Part shown: piece after piece, positions 10,138 to 21,088 of the stretch | Numbering within the stretch: position 1 is the first letter of the stretch | Layout: each line of letters begins with the position of its first letter | Origin: Trametes villosa | Lineage: Eukaryota > Basidiomycota > Agaricomycetes > Polyporales > Polyporaceae | Direction: 5' to 3' | Assembly (NCBI GenBank): GCA_002964805.2 | Contig: PUDQ02000001.1 | Span: 4,426,001 to 4,490,000, forward strand | Length of the DNA: 64,000 nucleotides | Notes under the pieces: generated by a model | The model's input: only the letters and a program-made list of their open reading frames with translations | Told to the model about the DNA's origin: nothing | Databases searched by the model: none | Position numbers and translations under genes: made by a program

Positions 10138-12500
10138 GCGCGCCGTGGGCCTCAGCCTGCCGCGAGCCGTGTCGCCCCATGGACCCACGGACGGCGTGGC
10201 GGCGTTCCTGGCGACGCTCGCTCGCTCCGTTAGAGTTTTCCGCGGGTGCCTCGCGCGCGGGCGTGCCTTGCGACTGGGCGCGTCCGTCCGAACTCGAACT
10301 TTGGAGGCTTCCGCGGGACCTGATTCAATTTGGCCGTTGCCATCGATGCTGGCGTTGTGGCGCGGGCGGGGCGTGCGCGGGCCCGCAGTCTCGAACGCAC
10401 GTTGGAGGGGTGGCGATCGCCAGGCACGGATGGCAGTGGCTGAAGAATATTGCAAGGATCCTCGCCGTGGCCCGTGCACCACCACCCTCTTTCACCGGCC
10501 GGCGGCGTGCCTGTTCGTGCGTAGAGGGGCGGGGGCGGTGCTCGTTCCTGCGCGCGTTTGCATCCGTGGTCGTCTCTTCTATTCCCGGAGTCGCCGCCGT
10601 GCGCGTTCCTTGAGCTGCATTTGGGTCTCGAATTCCGGGAGGCCGGTGGGTCTCCCATTAGTCGTACCGCGTGCGAGGTGTCGCGCTACCGTCAGCTTTA
10701 TTGGTGTCTTGTCGGTCTCGGAGATTCGTCCTTCTACATACAGTACTGTGCGCGTTGTGGGCCACGGAGGGAGAAGTATAGGACGGGTATGGTGGTTGGA
10801 CCCGTTTCTTGTGAATCTTGTCGTAGAATGTACGCAGTATGTACCACAATGCTCCCTATGTACTCTAAATCCTGTGCTCGCGATCCGCTGACCGAAGCGA
10901 GTGAGTGAGAGCAGGAACTACTCGCATGTCGTCATGGGGTATTAAGTTCAAGTTGGCGGGCAAGCAGCCGGTGCCCTCCGAGTCGTCACGCAAACGATGA
11001 TCTGGACTTGAACGAACTGGTGTTGCATATGTGTGTGGTAGGATACATGGGAGGGAAATCGCCAACGCGGCTCTGGCACGTCTGCCTCATCTCCGACGAA
11101 CAAGAGACAAAAGACGAGTCGGTACTGTACTGACGAGCGAAAGGAGCCAGCCCTTTCTGAGCAGCCCTGGAGGAATTGTCAGCACTGCGCGCGATGATAT
11201 CGAGGGTGAGGAGGTGCTTACCGAAGGCTGAGAAAAAATCGCGGACGCCTTGCGGCGTTGATGAAGAGGACTAGTTCGCAGGAGTTCAAGACCCAGAGGC
11301 AAGCGAGCACGAGAGAGCGGAGATGCAGCAGACCCAGAAAGTGTTGGGAGCAGTTAAGCAAAAGTTTTGATCGGCCCAGTGGTTGTCGGTGCGAGACCGA
11401 GAGTTGGGGCCGGACAACTCCGAAAGGACGAGCGCGAGGAGGGCGAGCGAGCAGGAGGCAGCCTAGCTGAGAACCAGTCCTAGACGGCCAGAGCGAGCCC
11501 GAGGTCCTAGCGTCGTCCGTTTTTGGGCAGCAGAGATGGCTGCGAGCTTGACAGCCTGAGAGGACGGCCCAACCTTCCTTTGCACGAGGAAGGAGGGGCC
11601 GGGGCATCGTTCCGTGCCCTAACGACGGCACGCGCGCGAGTGCGTCGATAGGAGGAACTGGAGGAAGAGCGTCAGCGAAGTGCAGCAAAGAGAAGCGAGC
11701 GAGGAACTTACCCAATGTGGGGATGAACGGGAACACGCTCTCCGGCGGAGGTTGACGTGCCGGAGAGGACGTTTGTTGCATCCGGTCTTGCTCAAGACAG
11801 CGCGCGTTTGCGGCCGTGCGATGTCCTGAGAAGATCTGTACGAGATTCGTCAGTATCGCGTGACATACGAAGATGAGGTTGACGTACCGGTTACTCGAGA
11901 CTGAATGATAAACAATGAACGAACGTCGACCACCCGGATCACCTTAGGAGGTGGGAGGGGGTCGCCGGGGTGGCTCCTGAAGAGCCGAGAAGGGCGACGC
12001 TGGCAGAACAGCTCCTGCGTCGCCGGGAGAAGAATGGACGGTGTCGACGATCCACGCGACCAATGAGCGTCGCAGGGGATTGTCGAAGGGGTGGCTCGCA
12101 ATGAGTCGGGATGGGCGATGCCGGCAGGACAGCTCCCGCATCGCCAGGTGGTAGAGTGGCGACTGAGGGCGCCGTCGCTGACGAGTGAAAACAAGAAGCT
12201 GTGCGGATGGGAAGGGACCTCAGAGGGAGGCCGCCGACGATCCCTCATCCAAAACGGGTGTGCGAAGTGCGTGTGCCACTTCGCGAGCGGTCGCCAAAAC
12301 CGCTCGTGCTCGGGTGGTCGGAAATGCCGCCATCGCCGGTCGCGGACGTGAATCTCAATCACGGCTGCGGCCGGGTCGTCGAACTTGAGTTGGCGAGTGT
12401 AAGGCGGATCCAGCGCGTCCCGCGCCCGGACGACCGCGATGTTGCCCTGTCGACGTTGTCAACACATCGCGGGCGGACGGCGCAGGCACGCTGGGAGGGA
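10138..12500. other. Gene-poor region downstream of RTT109
   Basis: About 2.4 kb without a gene I can support. Open frames of 100-250 codons occur on both strands but carry no recognisable domain and conflict with each other, as expected of GC-rich noncoding DNA. The last part contains a 66-bp imperfect direct repeat (11967-12032 and 12088-12153). The right end may belong to the 3' flank of duplicated unit copy 1. No tRNA-type B box was seen. Confidence 0.45.
11967..12153. repeat. 66-bp imperfect direct repeat, 121-bp period
   Basis: Positions 11967-12032 and 12088-12153 both read GGGGTGGCTC, then a variable GAG/GAGTC part, GGGCGA(C/T)G, GGCAG(A/G)ACAGCTCC and GC(G/A)TCGCC. The copies are roughly 75-80% alike by eye and 121 bp apart. 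Confidence 0.6.
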
Positions 12501-12938
12501 AAAGGGCCCGTGCGGGAGTTGGGACGCGCGGGCAGTCGACAAAGACGTCCAGAGAGCATAATGATCAGGCACTCGGGGTGTCGATGTCAAAGAAGATGAA
12601 TGTAGGTTGGAGTTGTCGAGAATGCCACATGGAGGAGGCCGTGAGCGACGGCCTAGACCAAGGGAGTTCTCGAGGTTGATGTTGTAGTGCGGATCCGTCG
12701 ACGAAGTACTACGAGTGTAAGAGCCGCTCCCGGCTCCAACACTCGACTACGAGCCTTCGACGGGTGGTAGACCGAAAGGGGGTGAGATAGCATTGAGAGC
12801 GAGTGTTTGTGTTGCGAAGAGGCCGTTGTGGGTAGTTGCCGCGAGGGTGAACGAGAGAGAACGGAAGGTGTAAAACCGGCGATCAGGCCTCCGGCTGCTC
12901 GAGGGGCCACTTCCCAAGCGCGAGGAAGGTGACCCGCT

Positions 12939-15900
12939 TCAGCCACCCCCACAGCCCGACAGGCTGTCCGACAGGGAGTGGCTTTTCTATAGTCAGCACG
13001 AGCTGGGCTCCAAGGATAAATCATGACATACCTGGTCCGTGCAGCGGAGATCGAAGTGACCGGGAAGAGGACAGACGTCGTCGTCCTCTTCAACGAAAAT
13101 GTTGAGTCCGAGTCCTGACAGGGCCTCATCGCCTCGCTTGAACAGCGAAGCGATGGTTTCCTGTGAGCTGGACGCGGCGGTGGCCTAGAACGTACGAGCA
13201 ATGTTAGCTGATGAATAGGGCATATGATGCGATGCTTACCTTGAGGTCTCCGTCCCTGACCCAGGACGGAATACAAGGCAACGGAGCAGGCTTAGAACAA
13301 GCCTGCTCCGATACCGCGGCGTCGACGGACTCGTCGTCATACAAGTAAAGCTAGTAATCAAGATCAGCGCGCATTCAGAAGCCGAGAAGTCACAACTTAC
13401 ATTAATGATTGAATCGATAGAATCAAAGCAGGTGTAGAGCGGGGGTAGCGCTGGCAGCGGGGTAAGGCAAGTTGCGACCTTGGAGACGCACTGGGAGCAT
13501 GGGGCACCGCAGGCCGCCCGACAGTCGTTCCCGGAGGGCGTACGTGGACCTGTCGAAGTAGGCGATGCCGAAGGCGACCATGAGTTCGTGTCGTCGTTGT
13601 CGAGCGATGGTGTGGCTGGGAGATAGAGGGAGCCGGTCGTTGGTGAGGGCGACAGGGAGTGGAGGTCCTCCCAGAAGCTCTTCGACACAGTGTCGAACGA
13701 CGCATCGAAGCCACTCTCCGATAGACCGGTGCTATCCTGATACTCCGAGGAGCCATCCTCCGCATGCTCGGCGTCCTCCACGAAGGGCTGCGGACGCACA
13801 TGCGAGACGACGGCGAGAGACTCAACGTTGCAAGGAGCCCCCTCAGCGACGAGAGGGGGCTCCATCCACGCAACTGTCAGTGCTTCCACCTGCTGGCGGA
13901 GGTCGGCGATGGAGGGTGGTCGCCATGGAGCCATGAGCGCGAGCTCGGTAGACGATCCGTCGGGATCAATCCTAGCAGGCTCGCACACCTCGAATCCGAC
14001 TGATGGCTCGTCGACCTCGCGCTTCATGGACGACTCCGTAGGCTCCAGCTCCGGGAACTTGAAGGTGGTGGATGGGGACTCCAGGCGGACCTGGACGCGA
14101 GAGGACGACAACGTAATGCTGCTCGTGGGCGCTGTACTGACGAGAAGTGCCTCGTCGTCATCCTCGCGTTCCTCTTCCTCCACCTGCGGTCCCAGGACGG
14201 CCTCACAGGAGTCCAGCTGCGAAGCGATAGACAGGGAGGTTGGCGCCTTCGCGGAGACGGCGAGATCGGGCACGTCTCCGAAGGGCGCGAAACTCAGTTC
14301 CTCCAGTGTAAGGTCGGGAATCCGGCACGGGCACGAAGCTCCTGAGCACGATGACGGTGGGGGGCCAAAGGTGCGAAGAAAGTCGCGGCGCAGCGCTGCC
14401 AAGGGGGAGTCGTAGGGCAGGAGAGGGAAATCAAGCTTCGGCCACGCCCTAAGCCGCGCAGAAGGCTGCGGCTGGTCGGTCTCCGCGTGGGCCGCGAGGC
14501 TTGGCTCCGCATTGTAGCTTGGGCGCTGTTGGTCCTCCTTGGAAGCTGTCTTCTCCAAACGACGTTCAACCTGTTCGACTACTACGGGAGACCCCTCATC
14601 GGTCTCCACATGAGCGCCAGGGACGACGGCCTCTGTAGTCGAAGTAGATGTGCTGCCGTCGTTGTCTCCGAGCGACAGGGACCGCTCGGCGAGCTCGAGG
14701 GACGACTCGGGGGGAGTGATGTCGGCCGACTGCTCGATGGGGACTACCTCGGTGAGAACAAGCTTGGGAGCGGCCTCGACGGCGGAAGCGGGCGTGGAAG
14801 ACCCCACTTCGGTCTCCACGAGAACGTCAAGAACGACGTTCTGCGCAGCCAAGGCGTTCGCGCTGTCATCACCGACCTCGATCGGTACGAGCGGCTTGAT
14901 GAGCTGGAGGGAAGACGCGGCGGACGTGATCGGCTCCTCGGGCGGGATCGACTCGGAAGGAGCAAGGGGTGCGGCGACGTGTACGGACGTCTGCGGAGCT
15001 TCCTCAACCTCAACCGAAGTCGTCTCAATAGGCGCAGGAGCAGGGCCCTCCGAGACGGTCTGCGGCACGACCGAGGGCTCATCGAGGCAAGAGGTTGTCG
15101 CGCTTTCGAGTCGGTGTCCCGCCGGCATGGGAGTGTTGCTATGCGGCATGACTGCGCCTGAAGCAGCCCTTGCGTCCCAACGGCTGGCCAGGTTGCGGAC
15201 ACCGCCTTGGCGAGGGACCTGCCAACGACGCACCCGGGCGGCCGTGATCTGTGCCCAGGGACCCCGCGGCTTCTGTAGCTCCTCGATGTCGTCGCCGTAC
15301 AAAAAGCGCTCGAGGGCCATCCGTGTCGGAGTCCGAGTCTGCTGAGGGACGGCGGCGGGCTCGAGACGTTCGGCAACCGCAGGCTGGGGCGCCTTGATGT
15401 CCTCCGCAGCAACAGGGACGGCGCCCGGGAGAGGCGCGCCGCTCTCGGAGCTGACAGCAATGCGAGTGCCTTCGGAGTCGTTGCACCGAGGAGAGGCGTT
15501 ACCCAAAGACTCGAGGGAGTTCTGGCGCAACTACAAGGACGTCAAAGGATATGAATAGAAAAACATACACCGACATACCTTGACGGCTTCTCCTGTGGGA
15601 CGAACCACCTCCTCGCCCACGGCCTTGAGGGGCTGATTCGCAATGGACTGGCGAATCTGAAAGCAGATCAATACCGCAACCCTCTCATAGCACTAGTATG
15701 CCCGTACCTTGCTCAGGCCGCTGTCGGCCGTCTTGAGACTCTTCACCGTGCGGGTGTACTTGTCTTCGGCCGGCTTGACTGGGCCGGGGACGTCCATGGC
15801 GGCGAACTTCCGACGCAGAGCAGCGACGGTGCCCCCCTCAGGCTTGAGGGGCCCCACACCAGAGCGAGGATTGTCGCCCACCACGATGGGGGTGCGGGTG

Positions 15901-15950
15901 GCGGTATCGAGGAACATCCTCGTGTGGATGGGGTTGGCGTAGTTCGACAT
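12939..15950 (-). CDS. 920-aa Ser/Glu/Pro-rich protein of unknown function, paralogue 1
   Basis: I do not recognise this gene. Six exons (starts at 15950, 15656, 15530, 13350, 13184, 12986) give 920 residues ending LSGCGGG. Residues 1-107 are ordered-looking and highly conserved with paralogue 2: MSNYANPIHTRMFLDT, then GVGPLKPEGGTVAALRRKFA, DKYTRTVKSLK and LKAVGEEVVRP. The large third exon (710 codons) is low-complexity and acidic, with conserved islands: TPTRMALERFLYGDD, QITAARVRRWQVPRQGGVRN, RAWPKLDFPLLPYDSPLAAL, a CSGASCPC cluster and RAACGAPCSQC. The C-terminal 100 residues (LYLYDDESVDAA, ASLFKRGDEALSGLGLNIF, EDDDVCPLPGHFDL) are again conserved. There is no signal peptide, membrane segment or known catalytic motif. 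The three Cys clusters might bind metal (inference). The frame is intact, so the gene is probably functional or recently so. An upstream in-frame extension is open to about 16227 without a good ATG. Confidence 0.75.
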
Positions 15951-16158
15951 GGGGTTGGACGGTAGCTGACGAGTAGGCTGGTGTTGTGCTTGAGACGGTG
16001 GCGAGTCTGGCTTGAGCTGACGCTTGAAGTGACGGCGAGTCGAGCTTGAGCTGGCGGCGAGTGAGGCTTGAGGCGGCGGCGAGTAGAGCTTGAAGGCGAT
16101 AGCAATGCGACGAAGAGCGAGGGCGAGACATCTTGGCAGACCGGGGAGTGATGTCCAT
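15838..16158 (-). other. 106-codon overlapping ORF at the 5' end of paralogue 1
   Basis: An ATG at 16158 opens a frame of exactly 106 codons (N-terminus MDITPRSAKMSRPRSSSH) that overlaps the first 113 bases of the main gene in another frame. Paralogue 2 has an equivalent ATG and stop at 60351-60671, also exactly 106 codons. It may be an upstream ORF controlling translation, an alternative product, or a by-product of the repeat-rich leader. Confidence 0.35.
15975..16110 (-). repeat. Degenerate about 20-bp tandem repeats in the leader of paralogue 1
   Basis: On the minus strand the leader is a run of imperfect units built on CTCAAGC(T/C)NNACTCGCCGNC, at least six of them. The same run is at about 60415-60540 before paralogue 2. 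Confidence 0.6.
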
Positions 16159-16600
16159 GGCGGCGGGAGGAGGCTGACCGTCGGTCTGGGCGCTAACGAG
16201 GCAGCCCCGAGAATTGGTTCACATTCCAAAGCGGACGGTCACTGTGATTTAGCAGAAGGGTCAACGCCGTCGCTCGCCTCGGATTTACGGCTGTCCCACC
16301 TAAAGAGTCTGCGACAGCCTCAGCCGGACGCTTTATGGTAGACCCCCTTGTGCAGGAAGCTACAGCTTGGTCAGTGTTCGGGAGCCAAGATCAGTATCAT
16401 CGTGTAGCACTCCAATATATGCACCCGTGAAGCCAGTAGACGATCCCTAATTTATTATGATGAGCGAGAGGTTACGCACAGGGTACAGGCAGAGGAAGAA
16501 GAAGTTGTCGACCGAGCGCCCAGTCAAGTCACGGCGTTCAGGCAGGATGGCTATAGCGGCATGAAGCCGTCTTTTTTTGCTCCCATTCGACCTTCTTCGA

Positions 16601-17013
16601 CTACAAACCGGAGATCTTGAGGCCTGAAGGCCTGAAGCCGAAGGCCTGACCTGCTCAATTCTTGCTCTGCATGACTTCGATCCTTTAACGAACGAAGTGG
16701 GCCCGATTCAGACAGCCACAGTGGGTCCCACGAGGGTCCGCGAGTATCTCGAGGGCAAGCGTTACTAGACAGAGCACAGTGCTTGGTGTCGCAGACGATA
16801 GAGCGCAGCGAGCAGCCAGAATCAATCATAGTGTCCTACGACTACGAGTCGACTGTCGCGAGCAGTGAGTGGTCGAAATCAGAGAGATCGTGCTTTAGGC
16901 GCCCGCCATCCTTCTTGCTTCTCGCCACCTTCAAGTGCACATGCGGAATCCGGGCCTGCCACTTCTTAGTCTTTTGTAGGCATCACCAGACACACAGCAT
17001 ACATGACCGCTGA
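16601..17013. other. Intergenic region between paralogue 1 and the SET-Tad3 gene
   Basis: It holds the 3' region of the SET-Tad3 gene and possibly the distal promoter of paralogue 1. A short run of AGGCCTGAA-type repeats sits at about 16618-16650, at the edge of the duplicated unit. No coding feature is supported. Confidence 0.4.
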
Positions 17014-18916
17014 TTACGCATCCAAACTCTCCTCGACGCTCAATCGGGTCCTCTCCATCCACTCCTCCGCCGTGCCACCCCCCAACTTCCACTTGTGTAT
17101 CGCATACCGGTGGTTGACGCCCTCCAGCCTCGGCACGCACGTTATGCTTCCACACCCGCCCGTCTTCTCCATCGGGAACAGATAGAACACCTCCTTCACG
17201 CGCGAGTGGAGTAGCGCCATGCTGCACATCACGCACGGCTCGTGCGTCGTGAACAAGGATAGGGACGTCAGGAGGTAGTGTGCTCCGTTCCGGACCTCCG
17301 CCTGCGACTGCGTGGAGGGCGTCTCCGATTCCTGCGAGGAGAAAGCGGCGTCGACCTCGCCGACCGGGACTGGGGCTGACAATGGGGGATCGGACGCGGG
17401 CACGGGGGATAACGGGTCGGTGGATGCTGATGAGGCTCGTAGCTCTCCTACAGCGCGGACGAGGTTGATGATGCAGTGCCGGAGCGGATGAGCGGCGGAT
17501 TTGCGTGAGTCGTGCGCGCTGAGCGGCTCCAGCATCTTCGTACTAACGCGCGTTTCTTCGTCCCAGGGTACGGGCACGTAGGCAGCTATGGGCTCCTGGT
17601 TCACTTGTGAGCGCTTTAGAATACCCTACGAGGATATCGAAGTACCTCGCCCTTCTGACCAGCGTCCCGAGCTACTTTCACCAATTCTCTCATCGCTTCG
17701 CACGCCCATCGTACCTTGCCTTTCGACCACGACTCCGGCTCAAACTTCTTGCGTGGGGCGTAAATTGTCGGCCATAGTGACGATTTGAGCTTCAGGGACG
17801 TCATGGTGAGGGCCGCCGTTCTCGGTACAGTGACGATGTGAGGTGGCGGAAGCTCGACATCGCCGGGGAGAGTGGGTGGGTCGAGGCATTCGCGGGTGAA
17901 GATCAACACGATGCTCATCTTGTCGTCGAGTTTGCGGATGCGTTTTAGGTGCGCCATGGAGGGCGTGTCGAAGCCGCTCTGCTTCAACCACCTGTGGGCG
18001 GTATCAGAACAAATGCAACGCTATCGGGGTGAATACCGCTGCGTACTTGAGCATCGTGGCGGCGAACCGAGGGTTAGGCAGATCTACGACCCATGCTTCT
18101 TCTGGAGGTGGGCGTTAGACAGACGACGAGGATGGCAGAACGCGATATTACCTTTGCGAACAGCGTCCGTGTCTTCTTCTTCATCGTCCTCGGGCGTGAG
18201 TTTCAAGCGCGTGAAGGGCAGTCCTTCTTCAGGTACGAGTTCCTCTGGGCTGCCATCTGCATATCCAAATAGCGCGTCGTCGAAAGCGCTGTCCCCGTCC
18301 TCGGCATCGAGGCTCGCAAGACCGCCCCATCCATCGTCCCTCCCACCGTCCAACTGGGAGGCATCGGCCGAGTCTGCCGCGTCGACCGGGTCGAACCACA
18401 GTTTATGCCCGTAAAATATGCACAGCTCTTCGTCGGGCATAACCCTGCGTGAAGTCGTGTAGCGTATCGACTCCGTCGCCGGGTAGAATGTGTATGATAC
18501 ATTTGGCCTTTGCGAGTGGTTGAACAGAGAACCTGCCCGGAGGTCAGAAGCCGTGCGATCGTTGACCACCAGAACAATGTCTCGCACCCAGTCCGAGAGC
18601 AAGCGCCATCCGGCCGTCTCGCCACTTGAAGGTGTAGTGGTCCAGCACGGTGTGCTTGCCGTGCTCCTCGTACTCGCTTGCGGTGAACAAGAGTACGGGG
18701 CTAACCTCGATGAGGGTCTGCGGAGGGATCTCGCGGCATGCTGGAGGAAGTTTGGTCTTAGGTGGGGAAGAAAATTGATGCATATGATCTTTATTCACCG
18801 TACACGCCGCGCCCCTTCCCGGGTGCGTACTCGATGCGAAGACCTGAGCTGTTCAGGTGCTTTGGGGCGATCCGAGGCATTGATGGACCCGCGCCGGGAG
18901 AGGTATCAGACGTCAT
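17014..18916 (-). CDS. SET-domain / Tad3 (ADAT3) fusion protein
   Basis: Splicing by eye gives one protein of about 540 residues. Residues 1-150 are a SET domain: PGKGRGVYA (SAM-binding Gly loop), CREIPPQTLIEVSPVLL, SLFNHSQRPNVSYTF (the NHS motif) and ELCIFYGHKLWF (catalytic-type Tyr). An acidic linker (DGGRDDGWGG, DDEEEDTDAV) leads straight into Tad3 from about residue 217: EEAWVVDLPNP, AHLKRIRKLDDKMSIVLI, and the deaminase domain with HPLRHCIINLV and EPCVMCSMALLHSRV. The proton-shuttle Glu of active deaminases is replaced by Ile in HCI, as expected for the non-catalytic Tad3 partner of Tad2, which converts A34 to inosine in tRNA. The junction exons are in phase (intron about 18101-18151, frame AVRKEEAWVV), and no stop, promoter gap or new ATG separates the halves. 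The start at 18916 gives a natural SET N-terminus. Two overlapping gene models remain possible without cDNA. Confidence 0.82.
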
Positions 18917-19246
18917 ATTTTCTATGATCTAGTATCAGTGACTTGCAGGTGTCCGCATTGTTCCTTAAGAGCGTTGTATCTGATACATGAGGACGGACTT
19001 ACCGTCCGCCGGCTTCGAAGCTCGCTGAACGCGATGCAGTCAAGAAGAAAGATATTAGACGCCCAGACGCTTCCTCAAAGATCTCATGCGGATCGATGGC
19101 GTCGTCCGTGTACTTGGGTCAGGTTTGCATACACATTGCATGCCGTAGGAGTCATAGATACAGTGGGATCCAAGTACATGCAGACACAATAAAGATAAAG
19201 CGACAGCAACCCATACATTCGGTTCGGATAGACAGCGATCGTTACC
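18917..19246. other. Intergenic region, SET-Tad3 / PHD protein
   Basis: This 330-bp stretch lies upstream of the SET-Tad3 start and downstream of the PHD-protein stop. It is AT-richer than its flanks, consistent with a promoter plus 3' UTR. No other feature is seen. Confidence 0.4.
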
Positions 19247-20837
19247 TTAGCTCACCGTGCCCCAGTTCGTCTCGCCAACGCTAAATACCAGTCCAGCAGC
19301 CCGTTTCTTGCGCAGAGCCTTCCCTTTCAGTTGACGCGCAGGAGCCTTGCGCGCCCTAACCGTTTCCTCCTGTTCCTTGTCTCCTGCGCGCGGGACAGCA
19401 GGTGCGGTGTAATCGTCTGACAAGTGCTTCTTCTGCAGTGCGAGAAGAAGGCGGTTGCGTGAAGGGGCAGCAGAGTTTGCACGTAACGTAGGAGGGTGCG
19501 GATTGCGGTACCGGGGTGCGACATCGCCGTAGAGATCGTCGATATTGTGTGGGTCTGGTTCGGGCTCCGGGATAGGCGCCGGAGACGGCGACGCGTCCAC
19601 ATCCATGGAGTCGTCTGCAACGTTGCCCAGTTTCTGCTCTACTTCTTCGAGGTCTCTCGACTGAGAGCGCATATCTGCAGAAGAGGTCCCACGCCTCGAG
19701 GAACTACGTGAAGCCTCGGGCCTGCTCAAGACATAGTCGATCGTCGGCGGCGGTTCAAGCTGGCCTTGCGCTCGCATTTGGGAAATGAGGTCCCGGATGT
19801 CCTTCGTGCTCACCGAGGTCGCCGGAGTGGTTGGAGGTATAGGGGACGTTGGGACGGGTATCACTGGTGGAGATACGCTGGGGTCATGACTGTCACCGCG
19901 AGGAGGTGGTGGGCTCGCCGAGGGTCCACCGGCAAGCTGTATACGAGGAGGCGATGGAGGACGCACCTCGTCCACCGCTCTTTGGGAGGACTCCAAAGGG
20001 GTAATGACGAGAGTATTCTTGGTGGGACGTCTCTGAGCAACGTCTGCCTCAGCACATAGTTTGGACACGGGGGGCATACCAACTCACCCGGCGACTTCTT
20101 ACTGCCTTCGTGAATCCCCCAAATCCGCCGACGCGCCGGCCAGGACTACCGGGGATCCTGGGACCAGGCTTCTGGACCCATTTCTCAGCGACTGGAGCGG
20201 CCAAGGAACTTGTAGCCGTAGCGGAGTAGGGCGCTGCCTGTTTGGGAGGTTCGACAGGAACCTCGACTGGATTCTGCTTCGGAGGCGGTACGACAGATGG
20301 GGAGGTGAGGTCCACCATCTCGATATCGTCGTCAATCTCAATCACAGTCGCATGCGTAGGCGGTCGAATGCGGGTACTTTGCGACATAGGCTTGCGACTC
20401 GTCGCGTCCAGTGCGACAGCCTTCGCTGGGCCGGTAGCTCTCGTCGCCGTCGCGCTCGCACCACTCGCGCCTTTATGGAGAGACGCAGGCTGCGGCGCAG
20501 AATTCAGCCCAAGGGACTGAGCATGGCCGGTTGAAGATTGCTCTGTGCGCGCCCTCTTCGAACACCTGCGGCATTGCCAAGCAGCGAGGCCTGCGTCGCG
20601 CTTTCCCTTCTCGTCGGCCTCGAACCGGCGCAAGAGCTCTTCCTCCTCCACAGGTGGAATGTGACATTCTGTGTGTGGAGCAATTCAGTAATGGTAGATG
20701 CCAAGAAGAACATACTCACTGTGGTGCCACGCGCGTTGGCATTTGCAGCAGGCCATAAGAAAGGCAGCCGGAGTATCGTGCGTCTGGCTGCATCGCACAC
20801 ACGGCACCTTGGGGGCAGCGCTCACGATCGCACTCAT
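19247..20837 (-). CDS. PHD-type zinc-finger protein, otherwise disordered
   Basis: The N-terminal 80 residues contain a zinc-binding pattern of PHD type: VPCVRCSQTHDTPAAFL, ACCKCQRAWHHCHIPP and, after a helical EEEELLRRFEADEKGK stretch, WQCRRC. This gives C-x2-C, C-x2-C, H-H-C and C-x2-C ligands. The rest (about 460 residues) is Pro/Ser-rich and disordered, with an acidic patch VIEIDDDIEMVDLTSP that resembles a SUMO-interacting motif, and a conserved-looking basic C-terminus ending AAGLVFSVGETNWGTVS. Three exons are needed; an intron at about 20653-20718 interrupts the zinc-finger region. PHD fingers usually read histone H3 tails, so a nuclear role is likely, but no enzyme domain is present. 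The start at 20837 is 252 bp from the divergent phospholipase D gene. Specific orthology is not recognised. Confidence 0.75.
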
Positions 20838-21088
20838 CCTGTACGCCTCAGATGGCTGCTGATCGTGATCACGACGCGCTAGGAAGGTGGAGAGGGAAAG
20901 AGAGGCATGGCCTCGATGTGGTAGAGCAAGGGAGATGAAAGCACAAGGTACGTTCGGCAAACCGTGCCAGATGAGCTCAGGGCCACCGGCGCGCGCGCCA
21001 AGCCGCGCCTAGACGTCATATATATCCAGACGCGCGCGGTCGAGCAGCTGCTTTCTCCAACTCCTCGCTATACCCCATCCCCCTCGCC
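20838..21088. promoter_or_regulatory. Divergent promoter, PHD protein / phospholipase D
   Basis: A 251-bp bidirectional promoter region. ATATATAT at 21018-21025 lies 64 bp before the phospholipase D ATG, followed by a CT-rich stretch typical of strong fungal promoters. Confidence 0.55.

Larger units (their letters stand above)
12530..16600 (-). repeat. Copy 1 of a large inverted duplicated unit (about 4.1 kb)
   Basis: Read on the minus strand, this segment matches 59835-64000 of the plus strand from promoter through coding region to the 3' flank. Non-coding anchors are a GAAGAAGGTCGAA block (about 16590; 59860), CTTGACTGGGCGCT (about 16530; 59944), GTGCTACACGAT (about 16414; 60065), AGCTTCCTGCACA (about 16360; 60151) and, downstream of the genes, TCGACTGCCCGCGCG (about 12530; 63980). 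Copy 2 has a roughly 39-bp insertion just before 60151. Both copies keep an open six-exon gene with the same intron positions. Divergence of roughly 10-15% by eye, with small indels, argues against an assembly artefact. Confidence 0.85.

Noticed and set aside
10145..10891. 248-codon plus-strand open frame downstream of RTT109
   Set aside because: Arg/Cys/Trp-rich shadow-like composition, no ATG context, and no domain. It overlaps equally long frames in other phases.
13565..15345. Long plus-strand open frames opposite paralogue 1 (up to 231 codons)
   Set aside because: They are antisense shadows of the long third exon. Equivalent antisense frames occur in paralogue 2, as expected from the same codon bias.
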